Assembly: GCF_030388665.1 (NCBI RefSeq)
Contig: NZ_CP128846.1
Location: forward strand, 1,674,001 to 1,738,000
Direction: 5' to 3'
DNA length: 64,000 nucleotides
From: Streptomyces flavofungini
Lineage (GTDB): Bacteria > Actinomycetota > Actinomycetes > Streptomycetales > Streptomycetaceae
The position numbers and the translations under genes were made by a program. Below are positions 53,701 to 62,055 of the stretch, in pieces. Position 1 is the stretch's first letter. Every line of letters starts with the position of its first letter. Below the pieces are notes generated by a model. That model was given only the letters and a program-made list of their open reading frames with translations, did no database searches and was not told where the DNA came from.

Positions 53701-54157
53701 GCTCTCCGGCGAGGACGGAGCCTTCGACGTTCCGGACGCGGACGCCGCATACCGGCTGACCACCTCCGTGAAGCGCTCGGCGGCCCTCTCGGCGGCCTCC
53801 ACGCGTGTCGACGCGAGCTGGACGTTCCGCTCCGAGCGGGGCGGACCGAAGCAACTGCCCGTGTCCACCGCCCGGTTCGCTCCCCGGCTCGACCTGACCA
53901 GCCGGGCGCCCGCGGGCCGGACGCAGCGGATGCCGGTGACCGTGCAGGGCGCGGCGGCCGGGGCGAACCTGAAGTCGCTTCATGTGTGGGCCAGTTACGA
54001 CTCGGGACGCACCTGGAAGGAGCTCAAGGTCACCGATGGCCGCGTCACGGTGAAGAACCCCGCCGCGGGCAAGGGCATCTCGTTCCGCGCCAAGATCACC
54101 GACAGGAAGGGCAACGAGTCGACCTTGTCGGTCCTGCACGCGTACTACGGCACGTAG
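50729..54157 (+). CDS. Large secreted subtilisin-like serine protease (S8)
   Basis: Exported subtilase precursor of 1142 residues. A basic start and hydrophobic segment (AATVAAAAAVALVTGMTG, about 29-46) form the signal. A propeptide follows to about residue 245. The S8 catalytic triad is complete: Asp269 (AVLDTGVDATHPD), His301 (GHGTHVAS) and Ser478 (GTSMATPHAAG). The C-terminal 600 residues are beta-rich, with a Fn3-like part (VTYKNLGTKDVTLDLTVSA) and later repeats, and no cell-wall anchor. GTG 50729 precedes MRDTLHQHTEG. It is monocistronic, ending in a strong hairpin at 54277. Confidence 0.93.
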   Translation: MRDTLHQHTEGTTAGRGAGGAPRRRRAYAATVAAAAAVALVTGMTGPAADPQGAPDGRATGTTASGPGPGSASPRSTAGKPGSGHRLTLVTGDRVTVDAKGRVTGFRPAKGREHIPVRTRSFDGHTLVLPYDAQRLIRAGKVDQRLFDVTELSRKAHREARKNGLKLIVGYRGTAARDARADVRAAGDTAVRRTFTSLNADAVTTPERDAAALWKALTDERGTTAAGVGRLWLDGIRRVSLDKSVKQVGVPKAWEAGYDGKGVRIAVLDTGVDATHPDLKEQVVGAKNFTPSPDADDRYGHGTHVASIAAGTGAKNPAYKGVAPGAKVLSGKVLGDDGRGSDSGIIAGIDWAAAQGADVVNMSLGGGDTPGVDPVEAAINKVSAEKGILFAVAAGNAGDPGSLNSPGSADAALTVGAVDDNDKLAPFSSQGPRVGDGAIKPDVTAPGVGITAAAAPGSEIEKEVGQKPEGYLTISGTSMATPHAAGAAALLKQQHPDWKQPELKGALTASTKAGTYTAFQQGSGRIAVDRAIKQTVIADPVSLNYGTQLWPHTDDKPVTKKVTYKNLGTKDVTLDLTVSALDPKGRPAPTGFFTLGAKKVTVPAGGTASVDLTADTRLGGTVDGSYSAYIVANGGGQSVRTAAAVDREVESYDVTLKSIGRDGRPTPHHETMLSAITGAGTGTNLFPHDPSGTVTVRVTKGSYLLDSAVYVDPQNGDKGIDWLVRPELTVDRKLTVTLDARKARPVDITVPDRGAKLAFMDARYTYQGYEMGALRVSAFQNMRTAHLGPAVPDGLGQQWLGTWRKGADTAYEMFLGGEVTKLATGFVKHLKPTDFATVKVRMGASSANKKGILSAAGYLPDVGGISMVPPVQKLPRTKTLHLSALGKVTWGLNFEQYGGVDEEGNPLVDAYYWFKEPRAYKAGRSYQESFGVGVFGPRVGAGEGVFRDGSKLYGDLPLFADGKGNAGWTDLTSVKTELYRDGRKVGANEDPLSGEDGAFDVPDADAAYRLTTSVKRSAALSAASTRVDASWTFRSERGGPKQLPVSTARFAPRLDLTSRAPAGRTQRMPVTVQGAAAGANLKSLHVWASYDSGRTWKELKVTDGRVTVKNPAAGKGISFRAKITDRKGNESTLSVLHAYYGT

Positions 54158-54470
54158 CACCCAGGGTGTTCGAGGGGGCCGCGCTGGTGCGCGGGGTGCG
54201 GTACGAACGGTGAGACACCGTGGCGTGTTCCGTGCGGTGCGCCGGTCCCCCTCGGACACCCGGCCCTGTACCCCCCCACGCGCCCCGCCACCGGGGCGTG
54301 TGGGGCACGCGGCATGCGCGGTACGGGGTGCCAATGGCCGGAATGGCAACTGGGCAAGGCCCCCGCCTGGTGACACTTTTAGGCCCCTCGACCGTGCGGA
54401 CTCAGCCATGTGACGGCTGCGCGGCGCCATGCCCGGGCGCGCGTCGGGGAGACCATCCAGGGGGTTAGGC
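54158..54470. other. Gap between the subtilase and the caspase-like gene
   Basis: This 313-bp region holds the subtilase terminator (54277-54302) and, beyond it, what must be the promoter of the next gene; no recognisable -10/-35 was found. No gene is apparent. Confidence 0.6.
54277..54302 (+). terminator. Hairpin terminator behind the subtilase gene
   Basis: CACGCGCCCCG (54277-54287) and CGGGGCGTGTG (54292-54302) pair over 11 positions, one of them G-U in RNA, around a CCAC loop. Confidence 0.65.
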
Positions 54471-56111
54471 ATGCGCATGATCTACAGGGACCGGGGTCCG
54501 TCGCCGCTCGAACCCGAGAAGCCCGGCGCCGCCGGGGAACGGGACTCGACGTTCGGCTGGTGGGGCGCGTTCAGCATCGAGAAGTTCGCCGACGCGTCGC
54601 CGCTGTTCTACACCCACGAGGACGCCACCGGCTGGCTGGCGTACCTCCAGCAGTTCTACGACCGGAACTTCTGGTTCGCCGACGGGGGCGTCCAGGTCTG
54701 GGCGTACGAGGAGACCTACGACAACTGGCAGGACCGCTACGGGATGGACGCGGTGTGCGCCGTGTACCACTCGGGCCACGGCGACATGGACGGCAACGGC
54801 GTGTTCTACGCGCCGCTCGGTGCCGCCTGGGACGGGCGCACCACGGCGACCTCCCACCGGATGGCGCTCGGCAACGAGAAGTGCCGCTACATCTTCTGGT
54901 CGACCTGCTTCTCGCTGCGGGTCCTCGCCGGGCACTCCCCGATCCGCACCTGGGCCGGGCCGAACCTCGGCTTCCGGATGCTCTTCGGCTTCGAGACCAC
55001 CAGCATCGACCACCCGGACTACGGCAGGAAGTTCTGGGACAAGTGGCGGTCCGGGCAGACGTACTGCGACGCCTGGCTGAACGCGAGCTGGGACATCCAC
55101 AAGAACCAGGCCCCGTCCGTGTGCGCGGTCGGCGCCACCCAGGCCGAGGCCGTGAACCGCCTCAACACGGAGCGGAACTTCTACCGCGACGCCGTGTCGG
55201 ACAACTGGTACGCGTGGCGCTGGTACAACGCACGGGAGGCGTCGCTCTCCGAGCAGCTGACCACGCTGCCCGAGGGCACCCAGACCGTCGAGCTCGCGCC
55301 GCGCGACCCGAGCGCCGAGCTGGCCCGGGCGGGGCAGATCGCGTCGTTCCCGAGCGCGGCCCTCGAAGAGGTGGAGGTCGACCGCCAGGGCGTGCTCAGC
55401 GCAGGCTCCGGCGACCGCGTCGTCTCCACGGGCCCGCTCGCGGTGCGCTGGGTGCGCCTTGCCGAGCCCAACACGCGCAACACCACGCCGCTGCCCACCG
55501 AGCCGGCGATCGACCGGGCCCGCGCCTTCGCCGAGGAGCACGCCGACGGCGCCGAGCTGATCCTCGACAGCGTGCACGACCTGATGCAGAACTCCGGCAC
55601 CAAGGACGGCTCGGAGATCGGCACCGACACCACGATCGCGACCCACGTCACGTTCCGGCAGGCCTTCGACGGCGTCTCCGTCATCACGCCGGACCGCGGC
55701 CTGATCCGGGTCGCTCTCGACAACGACGGCACGGTCGTGCAGGCGCAGCTGTCCACCCGGGCGGTCGCGAGCGCCCGGCGTGAGCCGAGCAGCCAGGTCG
55801 CGCCGCCGCAGGCCGGGGGCGGCGGGGCGGCCGCTGCCCCCGCGCCCAGGGACCCGGACGAGGCGCTGGCCGCCGCGCAGGAGCGGCTGCTCGCGGAGCT
55901 GGCGGTCCGCGGCGCCGAGCCCGGCGCCGACTACCCCTCGGCCGTGGCGCGGGAGCAGCGGCCCGAGGTCAGGGACGTGCCGGGCACGTTCCAGGTGGGC
56001 TACGAGATCGAGGGCAACGAGGCCTACCCGGCCGCCCGCAAGCTGATCGAAATCGGCCCTGAGGACGGCGTCAGGACGCAGCGCTGGGTGATGGCCCCGC
56101 TGGCACGGTAA
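54471..56111 (+). CDS. DUF6345-like protein with caspase-type His/Cys pattern
   Basis: Cytoplasmic-looking protein of 546 residues with no signal peptide. Residues 28-230 are Trp/Tyr-rich and carry the strand-end motif AVYHSGHGDMDGNG (His100 and His103) followed about 43 residues later by RYIFWSTCFSLRVL with Cys146. This His-Gly then Cys arrangement is that of caspase/CHAT/gingipain-fold peptidases. I recall such proteins as DUF6345, but that name is uncertain. Residues 250-460 hold a second alpha/beta region, then a Gly/Ala/Pro linker and a short C-terminal domain. ATG 54471 follows GGGGGTTAGGC. It lies 313 bp after the subtilase. The role is unknown. Confidence 0.6.
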   Translation: MRMIYRDRGPSPLEPEKPGAAGERDSTFGWWGAFSIEKFADASPLFYTHEDATGWLAYLQQFYDRNFWFADGGVQVWAYEETYDNWQDRYGMDAVCAVYHSGHGDMDGNGVFYAPLGAAWDGRTTATSHRMALGNEKCRYIFWSTCFSLRVLAGHSPIRTWAGPNLGFRMLFGFETTSIDHPDYGRKFWDKWRSGQTYCDAWLNASWDIHKNQAPSVCAVGATQAEAVNRLNTERNFYRDAVSDNWYAWRWYNAREASLSEQLTTLPEGTQTVELAPRDPSAELARAGQIASFPSAALEEVEVDRQGVLSAGSGDRVVSTGPLAVRWVRLAEPNTRNTTPLPTEPAIDRARAFAEEHADGAELILDSVHDLMQNSGTKDGSEIGTDTTIATHVTFRQAFDGVSVITPDRGLIRVALDNDGTVVQAQLSTRAVASARREPSSQVAPPQAGGGGAAAAPAPRDPDEALAAAQERLLAELAVRGAEPGADYPSAVAREQRPEVRDVPGTFQVGYEIEGNEAYPAARKLIEIGPEDGVRTQRWVMAPLAR

Positions 56112-56126
56112 CGGCCGGGGAGGCGC

Positions 56127-57512
56127 TCACCGGACGGCGGTCCGCTTCTTGCGGGCCGCCATCCACGCGTACACGAGGACACCCGCGAAGAGGAACAGCA
56201 CGCCCTGGTAGACGGCCGCGTACCCGGCGCCCGCGACCAGCCACATCGAGAAGCCGAACGCGAGCGCGGCGAGCACCGCGTCGCGCGCCAGGCGGCCCCG
56301 GTGCACGCGTTCGCCCTGCCCGGAGGCGAGGAAGTAGATCTGTGCGGCGGTGGCGAGGAGGTACGGCACGGTGGCGGTGAACGTGGTGACGAGCACGAGG
56401 ACTTCGAAGACGCCCGCAGGACCGGCCGTGTAGTTGTAGACCGTGAGCAGCGAGGCGAGGACGACGGTGACCAGGACACCCACGGTCGGCACACCGCGCC
56501 GCTTGCGCGCGAACGCGCTCGGGAAGAGCCCGTCGCGCGCGGCGGCGTACGGCGCCTGCGCGCTCAGGAGCGTCCACCCGTTGAGGGCCCCGACCATCGA
56601 CACGAGCGCGGCCAGCGCCACGGCCGTGCCGCCCCAGGAGCCGCCGAACATGGCGTTCACGGCGTCCGAGAACGGCGCGGTCGAGGCCACGAGCTTGTCG
56701 TGCGCGACCGTCCCGAACACGGCGAGGGTGCCGAGCAGGTAGACGAGGGCGGCGCCGAGGGTGCCGAGGACGGTGGCGCGCCCGACGTTGCGCCGGGGGT
56801 CGCGCACCTCGCCCGCGCTGACGGCGGCGGACTCCACGCCCAGGTACGAGAAGAGCAGGATCGCGGCGGACGCGGACACCGCCCCGACGGGGCTCTCGTC
56901 GCCCGCCCGGAACGGCCCGAGGTTCGCGCTGTCGAAGAAGAAGAGACCGCCGAAGGCGACGAGCAGCAGCGGCAGGAACTTCAGGACGGTGGCGACGAGC
57001 TGGACGGCACCGACGTAGCGGGTCCCCGCGAAGTTGGCGAGCGCGGGCAGGAGTTGCAGCGTCAGCGCGGCGAGGCAGGCGGTCCACTTGTGGTCCGCCA
57101 CCGGTATCAGCACGTCGAGATAGCCGACGGCGGCGACGGCGAGCGCCGCGTTCGACACCCACGTCGTGATCCAGTACGACCAGGCGGCGAGGAACCCCGC
57201 GAAGTCACCGAACGCGGCACGCGCGTACACGTACGGACCGCCGGTGCGCGGGTCACGGCTCGCGAGCCGCCCGAAGACCAGCGCCAGACAGATCGCGCCC
57301 ACTGTGAGCACGGCGAACGCGACGAGACTGATGGTGCCGAAGGGCGCGACGGAGGCGGGCAGCAGGAAGATGCCGCCGCCGATGATGTTCCCCATGACGA
57401 GGCAGGTGGCGACGGGAAGCCCGAAGCGGCGGGCGTGCTTGTCTCTCTCTGCCGGAAGTTCCCCGAGGTCAGGGGCCGGAGCCGACGGGGAAACGGTTCC
57501 GGTGTCGTGCAT
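56127..57512 (-). CDS. APC superfamily amino acid permease/antiporter
   Basis: Twelve-helix transporter of 461 residues. The unwound helix-1 motif VMGNIIGGGIFLLPASVAP and helix-6 region SYLGVESAAVSAGEVRDPRRNVGRA (with the conserved Glu) are characteristic of AdiC/CadB-type amino acid antiporters. ATG 57512 was chosen before MHDTGTVSPSAPAPDL; a start at 57578 is possible. The substrate is probably a basic amino acid or polyamine, but this is by family only. It is convergent with the caspase-like gene, 15 bp apart. Confidence 0.92.
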   Translation of the reverse strand: MHDTGTVSPSAPAPDLGELPAERDKHARRFGLPVATCLVMGNIIGGGIFLLPASVAPFGTISLVAFAVLTVGAICLALVFGRLASRDPRTGGPYVYARAAFGDFAGFLAAWSYWITTWVSNAALAVAAVGYLDVLIPVADHKWTACLAALTLQLLPALANFAGTRYVGAVQLVATVLKFLPLLLVAFGGLFFFDSANLGPFRAGDESPVGAVSASAAILLFSYLGVESAAVSAGEVRDPRRNVGRATVLGTLGAALVYLLGTLAVFGTVAHDKLVASTAPFSDAVNAMFGGSWGGTAVALAALVSMVGALNGWTLLSAQAPYAAARDGLFPSAFARKRRGVPTVGVLVTVVLASLLTVYNYTAGPAGVFEVLVLVTTFTATVPYLLATAAQIYFLASGQGERVHRGRLARDAVLAALAFGFSMWLVAGAGYAAVYQGVLFLFAGVLVYAWMAARKKRTAVR

Positions 57513-57596
57513 GGGGTGGTGCGCCTCTCGTTGTGCCGTGCGCCCGGGATCGCCGGGGGCCCGCCCATGGTCGGGCACGGCACACGCTGCGCAAAA

Positions 57597-59948
57597 TCAA
57601 GAAGTTTTGTCCTGTACGGCGTGGTCGGCGGCCGGAAAAGCTGTGGGAGGGCCGCCTTGCGGAAGGCAATCGTCCGCGGCGCCGGTGGAGGCGGTGACCG
57701 CGGGATCGGAGGCGGTGACGGGGCCGACGTCGGGACCGACGACGATCTCCGCCGTGCCCACCGTGCTCGTCGCGCCCGCCGTGCTCGTCGCGCACTCCGC
57801 GCTCTTCATCTGCCCCCCGTGCCCGCACTCCTCCTCCCGCCACCGCCGCAGTACGGCGTGCACGGCCTCCGCGCCGACGAGTTCACCGCCGTCCGGGACG
57901 GGTGGGGACAGCGCGAGCGGGGACAGCAGGAACGGGCGGGACTGGGCACCGCCGAGCCCGCCGTGGGAGCCGATCTGCTCCTCGAAGGCGAGCACTTCGC
58001 CGTCCTCGGGGTCGTACCAGGAGTTGACCATGATGTCCGCGGTGTGCGGGAAGGAGTCGGTGCGGCGCACGGCGTCGGCGGCGCCGGGCCCGAAGTCGTC
58101 GAGCGGGCCGGGGCCGTCCGGATCCTCGTCGAGACGCGTCTCGGCGCCGCGCGCCCCGAGGACGAGCGGTCCGTGCTCGGCGCTGCGGACGAGCAGGAAG
58201 CCGACGCCGGGGTGGTTGGCGAGGGTCGGCAGGAGCGCCGGGTGGCGCCGGTCGATCTCCTCGCGGGTCATGCGGTGGGGCACGTCGGGGAACGAGACCA
58301 GGCCGAGGTTGCCGGAGGCCAGGACGATCGGCTCGGCGCGGCGGCCGGGCCGGTGCTCGTCCGTGCCCTCCTCGACGGGACGGCGCAGCGCGGCCCGCAC
58401 CGCCGAACGGGCCTCGGCACCGCTGTGCGTACGCCGCGCCCTGCGGGGCACCGGCAGCCCGCACCCGGCCCGCACCAGGTCGGCCAGGGACAGGCCGTAG
58501 CGGGCGCGGAAGGTCTCGCCGGGGCTCTGGCCGTGGTCGGAGAGCAGCACGATGCGGTAGCGGCGGGGGGCGTGGTCGGCGACCTGCTCGATGAGGGCGA
58601 GGGAGCGGTCCAGGCGGCGCAGGACCCGCTCGGCGTCGCCGCTGGTGGGGCCCGAGTGGTGGGCGACCTCGTCGTAGGCGACGAGGTCGGCGTAGACGGC
58701 GGCGCGTCCGGCGAGCATGTCGCCGATGACGGCGGCCACGACCACGTCGCGCTCGACGACGGTCGCGAAGGCCCTGATGAAGGGGTAGAGCCCGCCGCGG
58801 CTCACGCGGGGGCGGCGCTTGCGGAGCCGGGCCCGGGTGGACTCGCCGATCTCGCGGCCGACCTCGGCGACGAAGGAGAGGGCCGTACGGACGGCGTTGG
58901 CGGGGTCGGAGAAGTAGGCGAAGTACCCGGCGCGGGAGCGGTTGCGCTTGCCGCGCCGCGCGGCCATCGACAGGACCAGGGCGAGTTGGTCGGCGCCCCC
59001 GCTGAACAGGTTGCCGCGGCTCGCCCCGTCGTCGGCGAGGAGCCCCGGATCACCGGTCCGGGCGACGGCGCGACGCTGCAGCTCCACCGCCGACGCGGGC
59101 CGGTTGGACACCATGACCTCGCCGGTGTCCTTCTCGTACCAGCGGAAGGCGGGGACGTCGAAGTTGCTGCCGTGCAGGATGGCGAGCTGACTGGCCCCGG
59201 TCTGGCTGGACCAGTCGGTGCGCCAGGGGGTGAGGCGGTGGGTGGGGGGCGGCCCGGTCTCGGCGCCGGCCCCGGGCCCCGTTCCGGCCACCGCGCCGGT
59301 CCCGGTCGCACGCGCGGGGGCGGTCGTGGGCCCGGTCGCGCCGAGCCAGCGGGCGACGGTGGGCATGAGGCCCTTGCTGACGGCTTCGCGGAGGACGTCG
59401 TGGCCGACGCCGTCGAGCTGGAGGAAGAGGATGCCGGGGGTGCTCGGGCCCTGGGCGGCGGTGGCGCGGCGGCGTCTTCGGTCGGCGAGGCGGTACAGGC
59501 GCCGGCGGTAGGCGTCGTCGTCGCGGACCGCGAGGGCGCCGCCGGTCGCGGAGGCGACGGCCGACATCACGGCGGCGACGACCACGGCGGTCTCGGCGTT
59601 GGCGTCGCCGCGGCCGTCGGGGATGAGGCGCAGGGCGAGCAGGAGCAGCGACCCGTTGAGGAAGAAGTTGAGCAGGCCGAGGACCAGGGCGGGGACGAGG
59701 AGCAGCGCGCGCACCAGGAGCGGCCACACCAGCGCCGACAGGAGGCCGAAGGCGCCCGCGCCCAGGGCGGCGGTGATCGCGATGCGGGTGGCGCTGTCGC
59801 CGTCGTCCGACTGGAGCTTGAAGTCCGGCAGGATGCCGGCGAGCACGAGCATCGTGACCGTGCTCACCGCCCACACGGCGATCACGCGCCACAGTGCGCG
59901 TCCCACTGCCCGCCATCGACCATCGCGCACTGCGTCCGCCCACCTCAC
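57597..59948 (-). CDS. Membrane-anchored alkaline-phosphatase superfamily protein with holin-like N-terminal domain
   Basis: Protein of 783 residues. Residues 15-145 contain about four membrane helices (VIAVWAVSTVTMLVLAGILPDF, LLSALVWPLLVRALLLVPALVL, FFLNGSLLLLALRLIPDG), resembling the phage-holin-IV/YvlD domain. The rest is an alkaline-phosphatase/type I phosphodiesterase fold with metal-site motifs FLQLDGVGHDVLREAV, QTGASQLAILHG, LVAYDEVAHHSGP and VLLSDHGQSPG. The C-terminus is Ala/Thr-rich. GTG 59948 was chosen just before the first helix; longer starts exist. It probably hydrolyses a phosphoester at or near the membrane; the substrate is unknown. Confidence 0.85.
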   Translation of the reverse strand: MRWADAVRDGRWRAVGRALWRVIAVWAVSTVTMLVLAGILPDFKLQSDDGDSATRIAITAALGAGAFGLLSALVWPLLVRALLLVPALVLGLLNFFLNGSLLLLALRLIPDGRGDANAETAVVVAAVMSAVASATGGALAVRDDDAYRRRLYRLADRRRRRATAAQGPSTPGILFLQLDGVGHDVLREAVSKGLMPTVARWLGATGPTTAPARATGTGAVAGTGPGAGAETGPPPTHRLTPWRTDWSSQTGASQLAILHGSNFDVPAFRWYEKDTGEVMVSNRPASAVELQRRAVARTGDPGLLADDGASRGNLFSGGADQLALVLSMAARRGKRNRSRAGYFAYFSDPANAVRTALSFVAEVGREIGESTRARLRKRRPRVSRGGLYPFIRAFATVVERDVVVAAVIGDMLAGRAAVYADLVAYDEVAHHSGPTSGDAERVLRRLDRSLALIEQVADHAPRRYRIVLLSDHGQSPGETFRARYGLSLADLVRAGCGLPVPRRARRTHSGAEARSAVRAALRRPVEEGTDEHRPGRRAEPIVLASGNLGLVSFPDVPHRMTREEIDRRHPALLPTLANHPGVGFLLVRSAEHGPLVLGARGAETRLDEDPDGPGPLDDFGPGAADAVRRTDSFPHTADIMVNSWYDPEDGEVLAFEEQIGSHGGLGGAQSRPFLLSPLALSPPVPDGGELVGAEAVHAVLRRWREEECGHGGQMKSAECATSTAGATSTVGTAEIVVGPDVGPVTASDPAVTASTGAADDCLPQGGPPTAFPAADHAVQDKTS

Positions 59949-60108
59949 ATGCTCTGACCCTGCCCCCAGCGTGTCACAGGCCGCGTGGCCCGACCGGACG
60001 TCCTCGCCCCGGGCCGACGCCTCGGCCACGCCGGCCCGCGCCTCTCCGCGCGCAGGCGGGGCCCGGGGAGCGAGGGCCGGGGGGCCGGTGCGGGCCCAGG
60101 GGCCCGGG

Positions 60109-60540
60109 TCAGCAGCCGTCGTATCCCGCCGTGGGCATCGACAGCCTCCGGTGCACCCGCGCCTTCATCCCCGAGTCGTACGCCGGCTCCGCGAACCCGG
60201 CGGTCTCGATCCGCACACCGCGCCGCGCGCACTCCGCGGTGAACTCGTCGGCGGACCGCAGGGCCAGTTCGAGCACGCGGCGGCAGGGGACGACGAACAG
60301 GTCGACGAGTCCGGCGTCGACGTCGTTCCAGAGGACGGCGTGGTCGGCGCGCAGCCCGCGCACGACGAGCTCACGGGTCACCACATATCCCTGGGCAGCG
60401 GCCCACTTCGCGCACATGGCGTGCTGGCTGCGCGAGTCCACGAGGAAGGGGTCGGCGTCCAGTTCCTCCAGGGGCGTCAGGCTGGCGATCGCCGCGACCC
60501 GCACCGCGCGGGCGGCGCTCCCCCCGCCGGCATCTCCCAT
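60109..60540 (-). CDS. Hypothetical protein resembling a serine-recombinase N-terminal domain
   Basis: A 143-residue protein. The pattern SQHAMCAKWAAAQGYVVTRELVVRGLRADHA, then VDAGLVDLFVVPCRRVLELALRS and CARRGVRIETAGFAEP follows the order of a resolvase fold (Q..C..WA..GY, then the dR..R helix region, then the GV.ie strand). The expected N-terminal YxRvS with catalytic serine is replaced by RVAAIASLTPLEELD, so it is probably not an active recombinase, and there is no DNA-binding tail. ATG 60540 has AGGGGG five bases upstream. It is divergent from the metallo-hydrolase gene. Function is unknown. Confidence 0.6.
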   Translation of the reverse strand: MGDAGGGSAARAVRVAAIASLTPLEELDADPFLVDSRSQHAMCAKWAAAQGYVVTRELVVRGLRADHAVLWNDVDAGLVDLFVVPCRRVLELALRSADEFTAECARRGVRIETAGFAEPAYDSGMKARVHRRLSMPTAGYDGC

Positions 60541-60622
60541 GGCGTCCCCCTCACCTCTGGCGTCAGCCGTCGACACTACTCCTGGCCGTAGGCTCGGAGA
60601 CAGTCACACGAAGGAGGAACGG

Positions 60623-61411
60623 GTGCGTGCCGACGTCACGGTCACCTGGTGGGGCCATGCCACGTGCACGGTGGAGGACTCGGGCATCCGTGTGCTGACC
60701 GATCCGCTGTTCGTGCGCCGGCTTGCGCACTTGCGCCGCCGCAGGGGCGCGCTCCCGCCCGCGCGTGCGGCCGTCGCCGATGTCGTGCTGCTGTCGCATC
60801 TGCACGCCGACCATCTGCACGTGCCGTCCCTGGCGCGCCTGGCGCCGGGTACGCGCGTCCTGGTCCCGCGCGGCGCCCCCCGCTCCGTGCCGGGCCTGCG
60901 CAAGCTGTCCCACCTGCGGTTCACGGAGGTCGTGCCGGGCGACGAGATCCCCGTGGGGGGCAGCGGCGGCGTCGCCGTGCGCGTCGTCCCCGCCCTCCAC
61001 GACGGCCGCCGCCTCCCCCTCGGCCCCCACCGGTCCCCCGCCCTCGGCTACGTCGTCGAGGGCCGCGCCCGTACCTACTTCGCCGGGGACACCGGCCTGT
61101 TCGACGCGATGGCCGAGGAGGTGGGGCCCGTCGACGTGGCGCTGCTTCCCGTGGGCGGCTGGGGCCCCTACCTCGGGCACGGCCATCTGGACCCGGCCCG
61201 CGCCGCCGAGGCCCTGGCACGGCTCGCGCCGCGCAGCGCGGTGCCGGTGCACTACGGCACGTACTGGCCGATCGGCATGGACGCGGTGCGGCCGCACGAA
61301 TTCCACGGTCCGGGGGACGAGTTCGTGCGCCAGGCCGCCCGCCGCGCGCCGGGCGTGGCCGTGCACCGGCTGGGGCACGGCGAGTCCGTGCGGCCGGAGG
61401 TCGCCCGATGA
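60623..61411 (+). CDS. Metallo-beta-lactamase-fold hydrolase (UlaG-like)
   Basis: Metal-dependent hydrolase of 262 residues. The N-terminus VTVTWWGHATCTVEDSGIRVLTDPLF and zinc motif LLSHLHADHLHVPSL (HxHxDH) are those of UlaG/NAPE-PLD-type enzymes. YFAGDTGLFDAMAEEVGPVDVALLPVGGW carries the next metal ligand and VPVHYGTYWPIGMDAV the last. GTG 60623 follows AAGGAGGAACGG. The stop overlaps the DedA start (ATGA), so the two are coupled. The substrate is unknown. Confidence 0.9.
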   Translation: MRADVTVTWWGHATCTVEDSGIRVLTDPLFVRRLAHLRRRRGALPPARAAVADVVLLSHLHADHLHVPSLARLAPGTRVLVPRGAPRSVPGLRKLSHLRFTEVVPGDEIPVGGSGGVAVRVVPALHDGRRLPLGPHRSPALGYVVEGRARTYFAGDTGLFDAMAEEVGPVDVALLPVGGWGPYLGHGHLDPARAAEALARLAPRSAVPVHYGTYWPIGMDAVRPHEFHGPGDEFVRQAARRAPGVAVHRLGHGESVRPEVAR

Positions 61412-62040
61412 TGCTCGCCGCCGCGGCGACGGTGACGCCGGAGTCCACCCAGCAGGCGGTGGGCTATCCCTCGCTGTTCCTGCTGGTGGTCCTCGGCGCG
61501 CTGGTGCCGGTGGTGCCGACGGGCGCGTTGGTGAGTTCGGCGGCGGTGGTGGCCTTCCACCAGACCGACACGTCGCCGTTCGCGCTGCTCATCGTGTTCG
61601 GGGTGGCGTCGCTCGCGGCGTTCGCCGGGGACATGGGCCTGTACTGGCTCGGGCAGCGCGGCATGCGGTCGAAGAACGGCTCGCGCTGGCTGGAGGCCAT
61701 CCGGGACCGGGCCCCGGAGGAGCGGCTCGTCCGGGCCCAGGACAAGCTCCAGGACCACGGCGTCCTGGTGCTCGTCCTGTCGCGCCTGGTCCCGGCGGGC
61801 CGCCTCCCGGTGATGCTGGCCTGCCTCCTCGCGAAGCTGCCGCTGCGCCGGTTCGCCCGCGGCAACCTCCCGGCCTGTCTGGCCTGGGCGGTGACGTACC
61901 AGCTCATCGGCATCCTCGGCGGCTCCCTGTTCGAGGAGCCCTGGCAGGGCGTGGTCCTCGCCGTCGGCCTCACGGTCGTCATCAGCCTCGCCCCGACGGT
62001 GTGGCGCCGCCTGCGCAGGGCCCGCTCGACGGCCCGCTGA
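61408..62040 (+). CDS. DedA family membrane protein
   Basis: Membrane protein of 210 residues with four to five helices. Family features are the re-entrant start LFLLVVLGALVPVVPTGALV, the GDMGLYWLGQRG segment, LVLVLSRLVPAGRLPVMLACLL (a conserved Arg and Pro region) and RFARGNLPACLAWAVTYQLIG. Members of this family are linked to phospholipid flipping. ATG 61408 overlaps the preceding stop, coupling it to the metallo-hydrolase; that pairing suggests a lipid-related substrate for the enzyme. It is convergent with another metallo-hydrolase 15 bp away. Confidence 0.9.
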   Translation: MMLAAAATVTPESTQQAVGYPSLFLLVVLGALVPVVPTGALVSSAAVVAFHQTDTSPFALLIVFGVASLAAFAGDMGLYWLGQRGMRSKNGSRWLEAIRDRAPEERLVRAQDKLQDHGVLVLVLSRLVPAGRLPVMLACLLAKLPLRRFARGNLPACLAWAVTYQLIGILGGSLFEEPWQGVVLAVGLTVVISLAPTVWRRLRRARSTAR

Positions 62041-62055
62041 ACGCGGCGGCCGGCC

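Noticed and set aside
50663..54478. Very long minus-strand open frame opposite the subtilase
   Set aside because: It mirrors the real gene's third-position G/C bias, has no recognisable domain and low-complexity Val/Arg/Gly composition.
56301..59957. 1218-codon plus-strand open frame over the APC permease and phosphatase genes
   Set aside because: It is a shadow of two well-supported minus-strand genes, rich in Gly, Glu and Arg without domains.
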